Part shown: positions 32,232 through 32,895 of the stretch, in pieces
How the letters are laid out: every line of letters begins with the position of its first letter
Numbering within the stretch: position 1 is the first letter of the stretch
NCBI GenBank assembly: GCA_035495315.1
Contig: DATJGF010000240.1
Span: forward strand, 1-32,895
Reading direction: 5' to 3'
Length of the DNA stretch: 32,895 nucleotides
Source of the DNA: DATJGF01 sp035495315
GTDB lineage: Bacteria; Verrucomicrobiota; Verrucomicrobiia; Limisphaerales; UBA8199
Position numbers and translations under genes: made by a program
The notes under the pieces: model-generated
What the model saw: only the letters and a program-made list of their open reading frames with translations
Told to the model about the DNA's origin: nothing
The model's database searches: none

Positions 32232-32336
32232 ACGTGATACGTGAAACGTGATGCGTGAAACATAAAACGTAACTCGTAAACCGTAATTGTTCGCCGGCGG
32301 CTTTACCCCTTACGTTTCACGCCTCACAATTTACGT
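32232..32336. repeat. Inverted heptanucleotide array (ACGTGAA units)
   Basis: Eight consecutive 7-base units run from 32232 to 32287 (ACGTGAT, ACGTGAA, ACGTGAT, GCGTGAA, ACATAAA, ACGTAAC, TCGTAAA, CCGTAAT). After a 21-base spacer, four units in the opposite sense follow (CTTACGT, TTCACGC, CTCACAA, TTTACGT; 32309-32336). The array fills the gap between the two secreted-protein genes and ends 2 bases before the next start codon. Confidence 0.8.
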
Positions 32337-32338
32337 CT

Positions 32339-32895
32339 ATGGACCCATTTTCTCGCAGCTTGAAGCACGCAGCGGCGATTCTGGCACTGGCTATAGCGTT
32401 CGCCTCGCCGAACGCCCAAGCCCAGACTAATGTCGTCAGCCCCTCTATACAGGCAGCCGTTACGAACCTATTGAAGCGTTTAACGAATGAACAAGCCGTA
32501 GCGGAATTCAAAGCACGCTTGGCGAAGCAATTCCCCGAACCCGAGCTCTTGCCGTTAAATGTATTTACTGGTTGGTCGACGAATGGACCGGCGGTATATG
32601 CCGGCAAGCGGCTTGCGAGCACCAATTACAATACGAACCCTCTCTGGCTGGAACTGCATCGCCTAGGGTATCCGACACCACCCCTGACGTCGTTGTGGTA
32701 CTACACCAACCAGGTCTTTGACCATTTCCTGCCGGATTCACTCAACAACCTGTGCTGGACTAATCTCATCGCCCATACCAACGGAAGGTCGACCAAAATC
32801 TGGTCGATCCGGGAGCATACGGCAAGCTGGCCGAAACAGCCGCCGCGCGTGCGTTGGAACACGAGTTCGTTAATGTGGGGCATGAAAGGGCTCAC
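32339..32895 (+). CDS. Secreted protein of unknown function, 3' truncated by window edge
   Basis: The frame from the ATG at 32339 stays open to the right edge (185 codons). It begins MDPFSRSLKHAAAILALAIAFA, a signal peptide with likely cleavage after NAQAQ (about 31). The mature part starts with a helical segment (NLLKRLTNEQAVAEFKARLAKQF), then aromatic and polar sequence with FTGWSTNGPAVYAGKRLAS and SLWYYTNQVFDHFLPDSLNN. I recognise no domain. It follows the proline-rich protein on the same strand across a heptanucleotide array and may be co-transcribed. Function unknown. Confidence 0.75.
   Translation, partial: MDPFSRSLKHAAAILALAIAFASPNAQAQTNVVSPSIQAAVTNLLKRLTNEQAVAEFKARLAKQFPEPELLPLNVFTGWSTNGPAVYAGKRLASTNYNTNPLWLELHRLGYPTPPLTSLWYYTNQVFDHFLPDSLNNLCWTNLIAHTNGRSTKIWSIREHTASWPKQPPRVRWNTSSLMWGMKGL

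Noticed and set aside
32232..32336. Possible CRISPR array
   Set aside because: Units are 7 bases with no unique spacers between them, and no cas genes are present. The same applies to the arrays at 14518, 20809 and 25985.

Overview
The window looks like chromosomal DNA of a Verrucomicrobiota-type (PVC group) bacterium, probably near Pedosphaera/Limisphaerales. The supporting signs are a Tat-exported Gfo/Idh/MocA oxidoreductase, a HEAT-repeat protein with a C-terminal sugar-binding-like domain, large secreted beta-helix proteins, a stand-alone short prepilin, a CPHC zinc ribbon with a TM helix, frequent GTG/TTG starts, and intergenic DNA rich in short-period tandem and palindromic repeats. This taxonomic call is inference; no rRNA is present.

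Region 1 (1-11031) is the most distinctive part. Three kinds of protein recur there, three times each: (i) a polytopic membrane protein with a conserved D-x-x-R-H loop after its first long TM helix and a soluble C-terminal domain of about 120 residues (344-1891, 4350-6029, 7647-9212, plus a decayed copy at 1-297); (ii) a family 2 glycosyltransferase resembling polyprenyl-phosphate sugar synthases (2590-3969, 9209-10207, and the N-terminal half of 6133-7644); and (iii) a class I SAM methyltransferase (1898-2581, 10267-11031, and the C-terminal half of 6133-7644). Tight spacing, an ATGA overlap and one gene fusion all argue that the three activities work together. I infer a lipid-linked sugar pathway: the GT2 enzyme charges a polyprenyl phosphate, a methyltransferase modifies a sugar or lipid, and the membrane protein, a candidate GT-C transferase of unrecognised family, uses the product outside the cytoplasm.

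Region 2 (11032-15433) holds a zinc-ribbon membrane protein, tRNA-Thr(TGT), a DUF4142 secreted protein, a TPR membrane protein and a small unknown gene, separated by repeat-rich intergenic DNA. Region 3 (15434-23779, + strand) carries the Gfo/Idh/MocA protein, the HEAT-repeat protein, an ApbE FMN transferase, a prepilin-like protein and a secreted beta-helix protein. Region 4 (31161 down to 23773, - strand) reads xylB, uma2, thiH, thiS, mscS, beta-helix/PA14 protein; thiG is absent. Region 5 (31325 to the right edge, + strand) holds a proline-rich secreted protein with a GspC/PilP-like segment and the 5' part of another secreted protein that runs off the window.

Intergenic DNA is unusually structured: five tracts built on 7-nt or 14-nt units (two arranged as inverted halves), two copies of a ~95 bp inverted-repeat element, a 138 bp nested inverted repeat between thiH and thiS, and several other palindromes. 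No CRISPR array, transposase, integrase or rRNA was seen.
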